In this document: one piece after another, positions 35,488 through 44,256 of the stretch | How positions within the stretch are numbered: the stretch's first letter is position 1 | How the letters are laid out: each line of letters opens with the position of its first letter | Assembly (NCBI GenBank): GCA_016933025.1 | Contig: JAFGBT010000033.1 | Span: 1-46,328 of the forward strand | From: Spirochaetota bacterium | Lineage (GTDB): Bacteria; Spirochaetota; UBA4802; UBA5550 | Length of the DNA: 46,328 nt | Direction: 5' to 3' | Notes under the pieces: generated by a model | What the model was told of the DNA's origin: nothing | The model's database searches: none | The model's input: only the letters and a program-made list of their open reading frames with translations | Translations under genes and position numbers: made by a program

Positions 35488-35787
35488 ATGCATATCGAAC
35501 GCAAAGATGCTGAAGGCGAATGCACCTTTATAATCATGGAGGAAATGACCGCCCAGAACGTCACCGGCCTGTCTGACGAGCTTACCCATTTCGTAAAAAC
35601 CGACACCAGGGACGCCAACATAGACCTTTCGTACGTCCGCAAAATCGACTCCATGGCCATCGCCGCCCTGATCAGGTTCAAAAACATGATGACCGAGGAG
35701 GGCAGGAAGATGCACCTCGTCAATCCCAACGACAACATACTCCGGGTGCTCGACATATCGGGCCTGGACAAATTTCTGCTGGAATAG
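35488..35787 (+). CDS. STAS-domain protein
   Basis: The ATG at 35488, with GGAGGGG upstream, gives 99 residues; a GTG at 35443 would add 15 charged ones. The core IDLSYVRKIDSMAIAALIRF has the STAS loop with Ser about 55, followed by VNPNDNILRVLDISGLDKF. It is an anti-sigma-factor antagonist or a modulator of the RsbW-like protein. A TTGACA lies at about 35424, but no clear -10 box. It is 9 nt from gpmI. Confidence 0.8.
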   Translation: MHIERKDAEGECTFIIMEEMTAQNVTGLSDELTHFVKTDTRDANIDLSYVRKIDSMAIAALIRFKNMMTEEGRKMHLVNPNDNILRVLDISGLDKFLLE

Positions 35788-35796
35788 GCGCCCGCC

Positions 35797-37452
35797 ATGG
35801 ACCCTCTCGCGCGCAACGACAGGATCATAAGAAAAGGACCGCTCGTTCTCGTTATCATGGACGGCGTCGGCATCGGCAGGGAGAACGACGGGAACGCCTT
35901 TTACCTGGCGCGGACGCCGGTGCTCGACCGGCTGATGCGCGACTGCCCCTACACCACCCTGAAGGCCCACGGCACCGCCGTCGGTCTACCGAGCGACGAC
36001 GACATGGGCAACAGCGAGGTCGGCCACAACGCCCTCGGCGCCGGGCGCGTCTTTGACCAGGGCGCCAAGCTGGTGAGCCGCGCGATCGAATCGGGCGCGA
36101 TTTTCGAAAGCCCGACGTGGAACGAGCTCGTCGCCGGTCCCGCACGCGGGGGCGCGGCAATCCACTTCATCGGCCTCCTGTCGGACGGGAACGTGCACTC
36201 GCACATCGAACACCTCTACAAGATTCTCGACGCCTGCGCCTCCGGCGGCGTCAAAAAGGCGCGGCTCCACATACTCCTGGACGGAAGGGACGTCCCCGAG
36301 ACCTCGGCTCTCGTATACGTGAGCGCGCTCGAGGAGCGCCTGGCCGCGCACCGGGACGCGGGCCGCGACTACCGGATCGCCTCCGGCGGCGGCAGGATGG
36401 TGACCACCATGGACCGGTACGAGGCCGACTGGAGCATCGTGAAGCGGGGCTGGGAGGCGCACGTCCTCGGCTCCGCGCGGCCGTTTAAAAGCGCGGCCGA
36501 GGCGATAGAGACCTTCAGGAAAGAGGACCCGGGCGTCACCGACCAGTACCTCCCCTCCTTCACCGTAGTGGACGACGCCGGTCCCGTAGGGAAAATCACA
36601 AACGGTGACTCGGTGGTCTTCTTCAACTTCAGGGGCGACCGGGCCATCGAGATATCCCGAGCCTTCGAGGAGAAGGAATTTTCGAAATTCGACCGCGGGC
36701 CCCTGCCTGACATCACCTACGCCGGCATGATGGAATACGACGGAGACTTGAAGATCCCGAAGAAATACCTGGTGCACCCGCCGGCCATCGACCGCACCGT
36801 GAGCGAATATCTGGTGAAATCGGGCGTGACGCAGTACGCCATATCCGAGACGCAGAAGTTCGGCCATGTCACCTATTTCTGGAACGGCAACCGGAGCGGC
36901 AAGTTCGACGAGAAGAGCGAGACCTATGTCGAGATACCCTCGGACAAGATCGAGTTCAACCTGCGGCCGTGGATGAAGGCCGCCGATATCACCGACGCGG
37001 TGATCGGGGCGGTGGAGAGCGGGAAGTACGATTTCATACGGCTCAACTACGCCAACGGCGACATGGTCGGGCACACGGGCGACCTGAACGCGGCGGTGAT
37101 CGCGGCCGAGACCGTGGACCTCTGCCTGGGCAGGCTCCTGGCCGCGGTCGACCGCTCGGGCGGCGTTGCCCTCATCACCGCGGACCACGGGAACCTCGAC
37201 GAGATGTTCGAGGTGAACAAGAAGACAGGGGCCATCGAGCGGGACAAAAAAACCGGCCTGCCGAAGAACAAGACATCGCACACCCTCAACCCGGTGCCGT
37301 TCATCATCTATGACCCGGGCTTTAAAAACGAGTACCGCATATCGACCGTCACGGACAACCCGGGCCTGGCGAACGTCGCGTCGACCATCCTGCTCTTCCT
37401 CGGCTTCACCCCGCCGGACGACTACCAGCCGCCGATTATTGAGCTGCGGTGA
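35797..37452 (+). CDS. gpmI: 2,3-bisphosphoglycerate-independent phosphoglycerate mutase
   Basis: The 551-residue protein has the GpmI blocks: VLVIMDGVGIG (metal Asp), DMGNSEVGHNALGAGR (catalytic Ser in GNSEVGH), LLDGRDVPETSAL, GRMVTTMDRYE, FFNFRGDRAIE, and C-terminal NYANGDMVGHTGD and ADHGNLDEM. It interconverts 3- and 2-phosphoglycerate using Mn and a phosphoserine. Its last bases run into a repeat cluster, which supplies the TGA context. It is linked to the STAS gene by a 9-nt gap, so the two are co-transcribed. Confidence 0.93.
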   Translation: MDPLARNDRIIRKGPLVLVIMDGVGIGRENDGNAFYLARTPVLDRLMRDCPYTTLKAHGTAVGLPSDDDMGNSEVGHNALGAGRVFDQGAKLVSRAIESGAIFESPTWNELVAGPARGGAAIHFIGLLSDGNVHSHIEHLYKILDACASGGVKKARLHILLDGRDVPETSALVYVSALEERLAAHRDAGRDYRIASGGGRMVTTMDRYEADWSIVKRGWEAHVLGSARPFKSAAEAIETFRKEDPGVTDQYLPSFTVVDDAGPVGKITNGDSVVFFNFRGDRAIEISRAFEEKEFSKFDRGPLPDITYAGMMEYDGDLKIPKKYLVHPPAIDRTVSEYLVKSGVTQYAISETQKFGHVTYFWNGNRSGKFDEKSETYVEIPSDKIEFNLRPWMKAADITDAVIGAVESGKYDFIRLNYANGDMVGHTGDLNAAVIAAETVDLCLGRLLAAVDRSGGVALITADHGNLDEMFEVNKKTGAIERDKKTGLPKNKTSHTLNPVPFIIYDPGFKNEYRISTVTDNPGLANVASTILLFLGFTPPDDYQPPIIELR

Positions 37453-37594
37453 CCCCTCGACTACGCTCGGGGTGACATTCCCTTCGACGGAGCCTGTCCT
37501 GACCCCCTCGGCAAAGCCTGTCCCGAGCGCAGTCGAGGGGCTCGGGATAAACTCTGCCGAGGGGCTCGGGATAAACTTCGTCGAGACATGACAG
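37453..37594. repeat. Dispersed intergenic repeat cluster A
   Basis: This holds the core CCCCTCGACTACGCTCGGGG plus TGACATT and diverged pieces (CCCTTCGACGGAGCCTG, CCCGAGCGCAGTCGAGGGG, CTCGGGATAAAC repeated). The core folds as CCCC-T-CGA, loop CTACGC, TCG-GGGG, a stem with one bulged T like REP elements. Similar clusters lie at 43940 and 46242. Confidence 0.8.
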
Positions 37595-37684
37595 GGGAAA
37601 ACACCACATCAGCACATACCTGTCCGGGGCATCCACGGTATGCATGCCATACTGCTGTCAACACGCCTTTCCATAACTTTTTGC

Positions 37685-37713
37685 TTGCCAGAGAGCTTAG
37701 GATTATCTATACT
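37685..37713 (+). promoter_or_regulatory. Promoter of the MORN-repeat gene
   Basis: TTGCCA (37685-37690), 17 nt, TATACT (37708-37713). The start codon is at 37813, so the leader is about 93 nt. The same -35 hexamer occurs in the promoter at 13948. Confidence 0.65.
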
Positions 37714-37812
37714 ATCTTCTATATTGCCCATTCCGACTCCCGAACCGGGCCCGCGGACGGGGCAATTGCCTGCATGAAAAGCACGATTGAATAACACGCG
37801 AGAAGGTGGATC

Positions 37813-38835
37813 ATGACGAACAAAACACTCTGTATTATTGTAACGCTGTCCGCATTGCTCATCTGGCCCGCGCGCCAGGGCGGCGCCGGGGGCAAAAAAG
37901 ACATCTGCATTTCCGGCGACTGCGCGAACGGGACCGGCACCATGAAATACGCCGATGGGAGCGTATACAGGGGAGAATGGAAGAACCGCAGGGCGAACGG
38001 ACAGGGTAAGCTGACCTCCCCCAACGGCGATATATATGTCGGCCAATGGGAGAACAACAAGATGCACGGGCAGGGGACCCTGACGACCCATGACAGGCAC
38101 AAGTACATCTGCGAATGGAAAAACAACAAAATAAACGGGCGGGGAACCTATATAACCCCGGAGGGCGATAAATATGTCGGCGAGTTCAGGGACGGAAAGC
38201 TGCACGGACAGGGGACGCTGACTTCACCCAACGGCGAGAAGTATACCGGAGAATGGAAAAACCACAAGAAGCACGGGAAAGGGACATTCACGAACCGCTA
38301 CGGCGACCAGTATGAAGGCGGGTTCAAGGACGGAAAGTTCGACGGGAAAGGAACGCTCACCTTCACCAAGGGCGACCGGTATGAAGGCGGGTTCAAGGAT
38401 GGAAAGTTCGACGGCACGGGCACGCTGACGACCGCAAGCGGCGAGAAGTATGTCGGGCAATGGAAAAACCACATGAAGCACGGAAAGGGGACGCTTACCG
38501 ACGCGTACGGCAACACCTATGTCGGCGGATTCAAGGAGGGGAAGCTGCACGGTCAGGGGACGCTGACCTCAACCAACGGTGAAACCTATTCCGGGCAATG
38601 GGAAAACAACAAGAAGCACGGAAAGGGAACCTATACAAACGCTTTCGGCTATAAATATGTCGGCGAATTCAGGGACGGCAAGCTGCACGGACAGGGAACA
38701 TTGACAACCTCGGACGGCGAGAAGTATGTCGGGCAGTTCGAGAACAACATGAAGAACGGACAGGGCACGCTCTATAAAGCCGACGGCACAAAGCAGAAAG
38801 GGCGATGGAAAAACGACAAATATATAGGCAAATAA
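37813..38835 (+). CDS. Secreted MORN-repeat protein
   Basis: A signal peptide (MTNKTLCIIVTLSALLIW, cleavage near AGG) leads into twelve complete 23-residue MORN repeats of the form YxGxWxxxxxxGxGxxxxxxGxx, plus a partial thirteenth at the end. Two adjacent repeats (YEGGFKDGKFDGKGTLTF and YEGGFKDGKFDGTGTLTT) are nearly identical, a sign of recent duplication. MORN repeats form elongated sheets that can bind lipids or proteins; the role here is unknown. AGAAGG precedes the ATG. A bulged hairpin with a T run follows at 38836. Confidence 0.88.
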   Translation: MTNKTLCIIVTLSALLIWPARQGGAGGKKDICISGDCANGTGTMKYADGSVYRGEWKNRRANGQGKLTSPNGDIYVGQWENNKMHGQGTLTTHDRHKYICEWKNNKINGRGTYITPEGDKYVGEFRDGKLHGQGTLTSPNGEKYTGEWKNHKKHGKGTFTNRYGDQYEGGFKDGKFDGKGTLTFTKGDRYEGGFKDGKFDGTGTLTTASGEKYVGQWKNHMKHGKGTLTDAYGNTYVGGFKEGKLHGQGTLTSTNGETYSGQWENNKKHGKGTYTNAFGYKYVGEFRDGKLHGQGTLTTSDGEKYVGQFENNMKNGQGTLYKADGTKQKGRWKNDKYIGK

Positions 38836-38867
38836 GGAACGGGTACCGGGCGTGCCCCGTCCTTTTT
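38836..38867 (+). terminator. Terminator of the MORN gene
   Basis: GGAACGGG pairs with CCCGTCC, with one bulged A, and TTTTT follows. The gene to its right is convergent, so it may serve both. Confidence 0.55.
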
Positions 38868-38871
38868 ACGG

Positions 38872-39333
38872 TTACTTCCCGCCCTTTTCCGCGTCCTTGA
38901 ACCTGAAGGTATGCGTGACATAGCGCTTCACCGGCGGCTCGGGGAAGGTGATGCCCTGGACCGCCTTCACGATCCCGGACTCGAAGTCGCGGTCGTTGAA
39001 GTCGCTTGTCACCACCTCCACGCGCTCAGGGTCGCCGTCGGTATCGACGCTCCAGTCCAGCTTGACGTTCCCCTCACGCACCGCCGGGTTTTTCGCGGTG
39101 TAGGCCTGGTAGAGCCTCTTTATTGACGGGTAAATCTTTAAAATCTGGTTCTTGACCGCCCGGTCGTAGGGGTCCTCCTGGCCCTTTTCACCGACGCGGC
39201 GGGAGTCTTCCATCAGGCCGGCGAGCTGCGACAGCCGGTGCTGGGTGACGACAAGCGCTCCGCCCAGCACGGCGACCGCGACTGCCAGGACGATCACGGG
39301 GTAGTGCTTTTTTATCGCGGCATTCAGGTCCAT
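38872..39333 (-). CDS. AgmX/PglI C-terminal-domain protein
   Basis: The 153-residue protein has an N-terminal membrane anchor (YPVIVLAVAVAVLGGALVV). A TonB-like C-terminal part follows, in which IKRLYQAYTAKNPAVREGNV, KLDWSVDTDGDPERVEVV and ITFPEPPVKR match the AgmX/PglI domain of gliding and envelope proteins. It lies 11 nt after the FG-GAP lipoprotein gene on the minus strand. It probably links the inner membrane to periplasmic partners. Confidence 0.78.
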   Translation of the reverse strand: MDLNAAIKKHYPVIVLAVAVAVLGGALVVTQHRLSQLAGLMEDSRRVGEKGQEDPYDRAVKNQILKIYPSIKRLYQAYTAKNPAVREGNVKLDWSVDTDGDPERVEVVTSDFNDRDFESGIVKAVQGITFPEPPVKRYVTHTFRFKDAEKGGK

Positions 39334-39344
39334 TGGGGCATGCC

Positions 39345-41507
39345 CTATTTCAAGGTGAACACGTACGCGGCGCCGGAATTGGAAGCGCTGTTATCCGCGC
39401 TCGCGCTCCCGTCCGTGTTGTCAATTATCACCTGATTGCTGTCTTCATTGTACGCGCCCACCACAATGGTATATCCGCTCACCCCGACCGAATAGCCGAA
39501 CCTGTCAAACGCATCCACGTTCGAGGCCTTCAGGTACGCGTCCTGCACCCAGTAATCAGAGGCATTTTTTTTGAACACATACGCGGCGCCTGGATAATCA
39601 TCAAGATAATCATTGTTCCCGCTCGCGCTCCCGTCCGTGTTGGTAATTGTTGCCTGACTGCTCTCTTCATAATAAGCGCCAACCACGATAAAATTACCGC
39701 TCACCCCAACCGAGTAGCCAAAATGATCATCCTCATCCGCGTTCGAGGCCTTCAGATATGCGTCCTGCACCCAGGTCCCGGAGACCTTCTTGAATACATA
39801 CGCCGCGCCTGACGAGGAAGAATCGTTATTGTTATTAGAGTCTGTCGGCTCAGGGTCCCCGTCTTGATTGTCGATCGACGTCTCGCCGCAGTCTTCCCCA
39901 TACGCGCCAACAACGATCGTATCACCGTCCACCGCGACCGAGTAGCCGAACCTGTCGTACGCCTCGGCGTTCGAGGCCTTCAGATACGCGTCCTGCACCC
40001 AGGTCCCGGAGACGTTCTTGAATACATACACCGCGCCTGAATATAAAGCAGTGTTGTTCGAGCTCGCGCTCCCGTCATCGTTTGTTATTCCCGTCTGGCT
40101 GCTGTCTTCTCCATACGCGCCAACCACGATAGTGTCGCCGCTCACCGCGACAGAGTCGCCGAAATAATCGTACGCCTCGGCGTTCGAGGCCTTCAGATAC
40201 GCGTCCTGATACCAGTATAAGGTTTTAGTGCTTAGTTTGAACACATACACCGCTCCGGAGGAATATGCGCCGTTGTCCGTGCTCGCGCTCCCGTTCGTGT
40301 TGGTGATCGTTGTCTGGCTGCTGTCTTCTCCATCCGCGCCCACTGCGATGGTAAGACCGTCCACCGCGACAGATGTGCCGAAGGAATCGTCTTCCCCGGT
40401 GTTTGAAGGCTTCAGATACGCATCCTGCACCCATTCGTAGACCCTGGGCTTGGTTAACGTTCTTTTAAACACATATACAGCTCCGGAGGAATCTGCCTTG
40501 TTGTTCGTGCTTGCGCTCCCGTCCGCGTTTGTTATCGTTGTCTGGTTGCTAGCTTCTCCATCCGCGCCAACGGCAATAATGCTCCCGCTCACCGCGACAG
40601 AGTAGCCGAAGTTATCAGACTCCTCCGCGTTCGAGGCTTTCAGGTACGCGTCCTGATACCAGTTCCCGGCGGCCGTCTTGAAGACATACGCCGCGCCTGA
40701 ATACAATGCGTCGTTATTGTTATTCGAGTCTGCCGGCTCAGGGTCCCCGTCAGCATTGTCGATCGACGTCTCGTCGCAATCTTCCCCGTAGGCGCCCACG
40801 ACAATGGTGCTCCCGTCCACCGCGACCGAACGGCCGAAATAATCCGACGCCTCGGCGTTCGAGGCCTTGAGATAGGCGTCCTGCGCCCACTGGTCCGACC
40901 ATATCGCGGACAGGGTGACATCGGCGGTCCCCATGGTAAAGATCTCTCCCGGATTGTAGGTTGTGCCGCTCTTGTCCCATCCGGCAAAGACGTAACCGGT
41001 TAACGTGAGAGAACCGGTGTTGGCCTTTACCGTTACTTCATCGTCCTCCAGGTAAAAGTTTGAGTCGACCGGCACATCGCCGCTACCGCCATTGGCGTCA
41101 TAGGTAACCGTGTAGGTGGGCTGCGCTGTCCATTTCGCATATAATATTACATCGTCAGTCCCCATGGCAAGGAGGTTCCCGGGGAAATAAGTTACACCCT
41201 CCCCATCCTGCTGGGTATTCCACCCCACGAAGACGTTAAGGGTTTTCTCGAGATCCCCGGTATTTCCAAGTACGGTGACAAGACTCCCCGCCGGATATTC
41301 ATTGTCGTCAACCGGCACGGTGCCGCCCGTGCTCTCGTTACCGTCATAGATAACGTTATAAGTGGGGGCAATTAACAGGTTACCGATCGGCAGGCCTATT
41401 CTGGTTAGACTTCCGCCGATACTGTCGAACGCGCTGTCTTCAAAACAGCCGAACAGGCCGAAGAAAAGCGCCAGCAGGGCCGCGGCTATATAGTTTCTTG
41501 TTTTCAT
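39345..41507 (-). CDS. Lipoprotein with InlB-type repeats and seven FG-GAP-like blades
   Basis: The ATG at 41507 (AGAGG upstream) gives 720 residues; GTG 41513 is possible. A signal with Cys in LFFGLFGC suggests lipidation. Two InlB/Flg_new-like repeats (YNVIYDGNESTGG and YTVTYDANGGSGD blocks) follow. Seven copies of a blade reading WVQDAYLKASNAEAYDRFGY plus SVAVDGDTIVVGAYGED come next, the FG-GAP/integrin propeller pattern. Seven blades would close a beta-propeller. The DNA repeats are close to identical in places, so recombination or copy-number change is likely. It is probably a surface protein. Confidence 0.87.
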   Translation of the reverse strand: MKTRNYIAAALLALFFGLFGCFEDSAFDSIGGSLTRIGLPIGNLLIAPTYNVIYDGNESTGGTVPVDDNEYPAGSLVTVLGNTGDLEKTLNVFVGWNTQQDGEGVTYFPGNLLAMGTDDVILYAKWTAQPTYTVTYDANGGSGDVPVDSNFYLEDDEVTVKANTGSLTLTGYVFAGWDKSGTTYNPGEIFTMGTADVTLSAIWSDQWAQDAYLKASNAEASDYFGRSVAVDGSTIVVGAYGEDCDETSIDNADGDPEPADSNNNNDALYSGAAYVFKTAAGNWYQDAYLKASNAEESDNFGYSVAVSGSIIAVGADGEASNQTTITNADGSASTNNKADSSGAVYVFKRTLTKPRVYEWVQDAYLKPSNTGEDDSFGTSVAVDGLTIAVGADGEDSSQTTITNTNGSASTDNGAYSSGAVYVFKLSTKTLYWYQDAYLKASNAEAYDYFGDSVAVSGDTIVVGAYGEDSSQTGITNDDGSASSNNTALYSGAVYVFKNVSGTWVQDAYLKASNAEAYDRFGYSVAVDGDTIVVGAYGEDCGETSIDNQDGDPEPTDSNNNNDSSSSGAAYVFKKVSGTWVQDAYLKASNADEDDHFGYSVGVSGNFIVVGAYYEESSQATITNTDGSASGNNDYLDDYPGAAYVFKKNASDYWVQDAYLKASNVDAFDRFGYSVGVSGYTIVVGAYNEDSNQVIIDNTDGSASADNSASNSGAAYVFTLK

Positions 41508-41592
41508 ACGCACCTCTCTATCATTCCCGGAAATTTCCCCCTCTGTTACCCGCCGGAATTTCCGGTTCTTGTTATAACAGCCCCGATGAGGG

Positions 41593-42519
41593 CTAGAATA
41601 TCGCCATCAGCCCAAACCCGGCGCCTATGCCGCTCAGGTCGGTCTTGTTTTTGTCTATCAGCATGCCCCACTGGCCCTGGAACTCGAAGAAGAGCGAGAC
41701 CTTTTTCTCTATGGTGAAGGCCAGGCCCGCGGACACGTCGGCGCCGACGCCCGGATAGTCTTTTGCCGAGCCGCCGTACGCGTATCGAAACCAGGTCCCC
41801 TTGGCGGCCACGCTGGCATAGGGATAAAAAAACGCGGATACGAGATAGCCGAACCGCGCGCCTATATAATACGAATTGATGAAGGAGGTAACGCCCGAGC
41901 TTCCCCGGTACATCGGCCCCAGGATCGACATGTAGATCTCGGGGCTGGTGTCGCCCTTGCCGTAGAGGAACACGCCGCCGCCGTAGATCGACACGATACG
42001 GGTGATGGCGCCGGTGTAGTCGAGCGAGGCCCCGTGGTAAAACTTGACGTATGTTTTAGTCGGCGCGGTCAGGGGCATGAAGAACCGGTACGAGGCAAGG
42101 AGCCCCCGCGGCGTCTCGGGCCTGAGATTCAGCGGGTCGGGCCTTCTCTTCGAAACCCCCTCGATCTGGGACTTGGCATAGACGAATTCCCTGGCGGAGG
42201 CGAGGTCCTTCCGCAGCGTATACGAATCGCGGTCCTCGGCCACGATATACCCCTCGATGATATCGCCATTTTTCAGCTGGATGAACTGCTTCACCTTGTA
42301 ACTGTTATTATACAGGGTCCGGAGCATATTGTTCCTGGCCACGACCTGCTTCTTGCCGTCCTTGAGGAGTATGGTCAGGGCGATATCCGTCTCGTCCACC
42401 ACGCGTCCTTCAAGTATTATTCCATTCTTCAAAAATACATGGTCCGCCGCCGCGGCAAACCGCGGAACAACGACAAACAGCGAAACCAGAAGTGCGGAGA
42501 TGATTTTAAACCGGTCCAT
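41593..42519 (-). CDS. Envelope protein with SH3/LSm-like N-part and beta-barrel-like C-part
   Basis: A signal peptide (ISALLVSLFVVVPRFAAAA) precedes two strand-rich units that look alike (VFLKNGIILEGRVVDETDIA and FIQLKNGDIIEGYIVAEDRD). A C-terminal part of about 170 residues follows, with alternating aromatic strands and a final Phe (FGLMAIF), typical of outer-membrane barrel proteins. No named family is recognised. It sits 29 nt after a FecR-domain lipoprotein gene whose C-terminus has a related KVIRGAIM strand motif. Confidence 0.75.
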   Translation of the reverse strand: MDRFKIISALLVSLFVVVPRFAAAADHVFLKNGIILEGRVVDETDIALTILLKDGKKQVVARNNMLRTLYNNSYKVKQFIQLKNGDIIEGYIVAEDRDSYTLRKDLASAREFVYAKSQIEGVSKRRPDPLNLRPETPRGLLASYRFFMPLTAPTKTYVKFYHGASLDYTGAITRIVSIYGGGVFLYGKGDTSPEIYMSILGPMYRGSSGVTSFINSYYIGARFGYLVSAFFYPYASVAAKGTWFRYAYGGSAKDYPGVGADVSAGLAFTIEKKVSLFFEFQGQWGMLIDKNKTDLSGIGAGFGLMAIF

Positions 42520-42548
42520 ACGCGTTACATTACCTCTTTTTATTCAGG

Positions 42549-43547
42549 TCACTTGATGACCTGCATGTTCATTATATCCTTCTTCGGCACCGTGATCACC
42601 CGTTCGGGAGTGATTACCTTGAAGTTATCGCCGCGGGACATGATGGCGCCGCGGATGACTTTGCCGCTGTACAGGGATATCTCGTCTATCCTGTTGAAGG
42701 TCTTCCTGATATCATCCATGGTCCTGTCCTTTTTCATGAGGAGGGCCTGCACCTGGTCACGGCCCATCTCCGCCCTCATCTCCCGGTTCAGCGAGCCGTC
42801 GATTTCATTCTCGATCTCAAGCACGGATTTCCGGATCTGCTCCAGTTCTTCCCGGCTCTTTTTCTCCGGCTCCTCGATTATCGGCATCGCGTTGATTTTC
42901 CGGAGATCGTTCCTCTCCTGAGCGGTCATCTCGCGCAGCTCTACGTCGAGGGACCCCTGCGCCTCCCCCTTCTTCGGCTGTTCGGTGACCTCGGCGGCCT
43001 TCCCGGCCCCGACAGAGACCTCTTTCTCCGCCGCAGCCAGCATGTTCCCGGCATCGTCATGGCGCGCCGCCGCGGCCCGGACATTCCCCTCTGAAACAGC
43101 CACCTTCGACCGGCCGTCCTTATAGGTGACGCTGAACTCGGTCCCGCGGACGGCCGCCAGGGACGTGGGGGTCGTGATTTCGAGGCCCGCTTTTTCCCTG
43201 CGGATCAGCTTACCCATGACCGACCCATCCGGTATGAACATTTTCAGCTCCTTGTCTTCGATTTTGACGACCCTGAAGGTGGTATTTTCATCCACCCGTA
43301 TCACGCACCGCTCGGAAAATTGGATCGCCACGGCGGAACGCGCGCCCGTTGTCAGAATATCCCCGGCCGCGACCCTGTCTCCGGGCGCCAGCTCGGCCGG
43401 GCCGCTCCCGGCCCTCTGCACGCTCGCCTGGCCGACTTTAAATGTAATAACACCATGGTCCATGCCCGCTTTACGTGCGCATCCTCCCGGAAAGAGAAGG
43501 AATGATAGGGCTATGATCGATAATGCCCTGTTATGTATATTACACAT
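42549..43547 (-). CDS. FecR-domain lipoprotein
   Basis: The signal peptide ends in LLFPGGC (lipid Cys about 23). The FecR domain follows: GDRVAAGDILTTGARSAVAI, RVDENTTFRVVKIE and SLAAVRGTEFSVTY with a VSEGNVRA block. The C-terminal 130 residues are charged, helical (KKSREELEQIRKSVLEIENE) and end in a strand (KVIRGAIMSRGDNFKVITPE). FecR-like lipoproteins of this type occur in spirochaetes and related diderms and may bind peptidoglycan or sense envelope state. An AAGGA ribosome-binding site is present. It is the first gene of the minus-strand envelope group. Confidence 0.83.
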   Translation of the reverse strand: MCNIHNRALSIIALSFLLFPGGCARKAGMDHGVITFKVGQASVQRAGSGPAELAPGDRVAAGDILTTGARSAVAIQFSERCVIRVDENTTFRVVKIEDKELKMFIPDGSVMGKLIRREKAGLEITTPTSLAAVRGTEFSVTYKDGRSKVAVSEGNVRAAAARHDDAGNMLAAAEKEVSVGAGKAAEVTEQPKKGEAQGSLDVELREMTAQERNDLRKINAMPIIEEPEKKSREELEQIRKSVLEIENEIDGSLNREMRAEMGRDQVQALLMKKDRTMDDIRKTFNRIDEISLYSGKVIRGAIMSRGDNFKVITPERVITVPKKDIMNMQVIK

Positions 43548-43696
43548 AGTAATAATCCTTAATTAATATAATTTTACGTTAAAATAAACAGCGCCTGCCA
43601 CACACAAAACCCTTGAAAAGAAAGGGTCTTACCGCTACCCGCTTATTCAGAAATGACACTACGTGATTGAAATACAAAAATAAACAGGAGGCAACG

Positions 43697-43756
43697 ATGC
43701 AAATATTGCCTTCAACTTATCATTTGAGACAAACAGTTACCCATTATATACATTAA
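43697..43756 (+). CDS. Possible 19-residue peptide with perfect ribosome-binding site
   Basis: AGGAGG (43686-43691) stands 5 nt before ATG 43697. The frame encodes 19 residues (MQILPSTYHLRQTVTHYIH) and stops. It could be a leader peptide, a decayed gene start or chance. No other support is seen. Confidence 0.25.
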   Translation: MQILPSTYHLRQTVTHYIH

Positions 43757-43939
43757 AGAAGAAAAATTATGCCTTTAAAAGCAAGAAAAATTTTAAAAAA
43801 ATACCATAAATAATAGCTTGAATTGTCCTGTTTTTCATAAAAAAGATATATCACACTGATCATTCCAAGACCCGTTATGTTATTTAACCCGGGGTTTTTG
43901 GCGGTGAAATATTGGTGAAACTGTGAAATGGCGGGCCTT

Positions 43940-44088
43940 GTCACCCTTCGACTACGCTCAGGGTGACATTCCCTTCGACGAAGCCTGTCCCGAGCGCAGT
44001 CGAGGGGCTCAGGGTGACATTCCCTTCGACGAAGCCTGTCCCGAGCGCAGTCGAGGGGCTCGGGATAAACTCCGTCGGGACATGACAA
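43940..44088. repeat. Dispersed intergenic repeat cluster B
   Basis: A core CCCTTCGACTACGCTCAGGG plus TGACATT is followed by a 51-bp unit present twice in tandem (starting at 43961 and 44012; GGGTGACATTCCCTTCGACG, then AAGCCTGTCCCGAGCGCAGT, then CGAGGGGCTC). It ends in CTCGGGATAAAC. It is the same family as clusters at 37453 and 46242. Confidence 0.85.
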
Positions 44089-44256
44089 TTTAAAAAAGGC
44101 AAGAATTTATCGACCGCACACTGTTTTTACCCCCGCTTACCATTATTTTACCTGTCCTTAACAAATAAAATCACGCCCCGACTTAAAAACACTTTACAAC
44201 AACGTTACCCGCAATAATGCTGTATATGCAAGTTCTTGACATCTTTTACATATTGT

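Larger units (their letters stand above)
43548..44256. other. Intergenic region before purF
   Basis: It holds AT-rich DNA, a micro-frame at 43697-43756 with a perfect ribosome-binding site, and repeat cluster B. A TTGACA at 44236-44241 lies too close to the purF start for a standard promoter; I could not fix the purF promoter. A 14-codon frame starting MPLKARKILKKYHK (near 43769) is too short to judge. Confidence 0.5.

Noticed and set aside
35986..37281. 431-codon open frame antisense to gpmI
   Set aside because: It mirrors a highly conserved enzyme in GC-rich DNA. Codon bias alone keeps the antisense frame open, and no domain is recognised.
37436..37664. Minus-strand frames within repeat cluster A
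   Set aside because: They only translate the repeat (Arg/Pro-rich, with DRLCRGGQDRLRR-like runs) and lack start signals.
39345..41507. Repeats in the lipoprotein gene as a CRISPR or tandem non-coding array
   Set aside because: The repeat is in a single open frame and encodes a regular propeller blade.
44236..44256. TTGACA as a purF promoter or TTG as its start
   Set aside because: The hexamer is too near the coding start for a usable -10. The TTG start would only add seven residues ahead of an ATG that already gives a normal propeptide.
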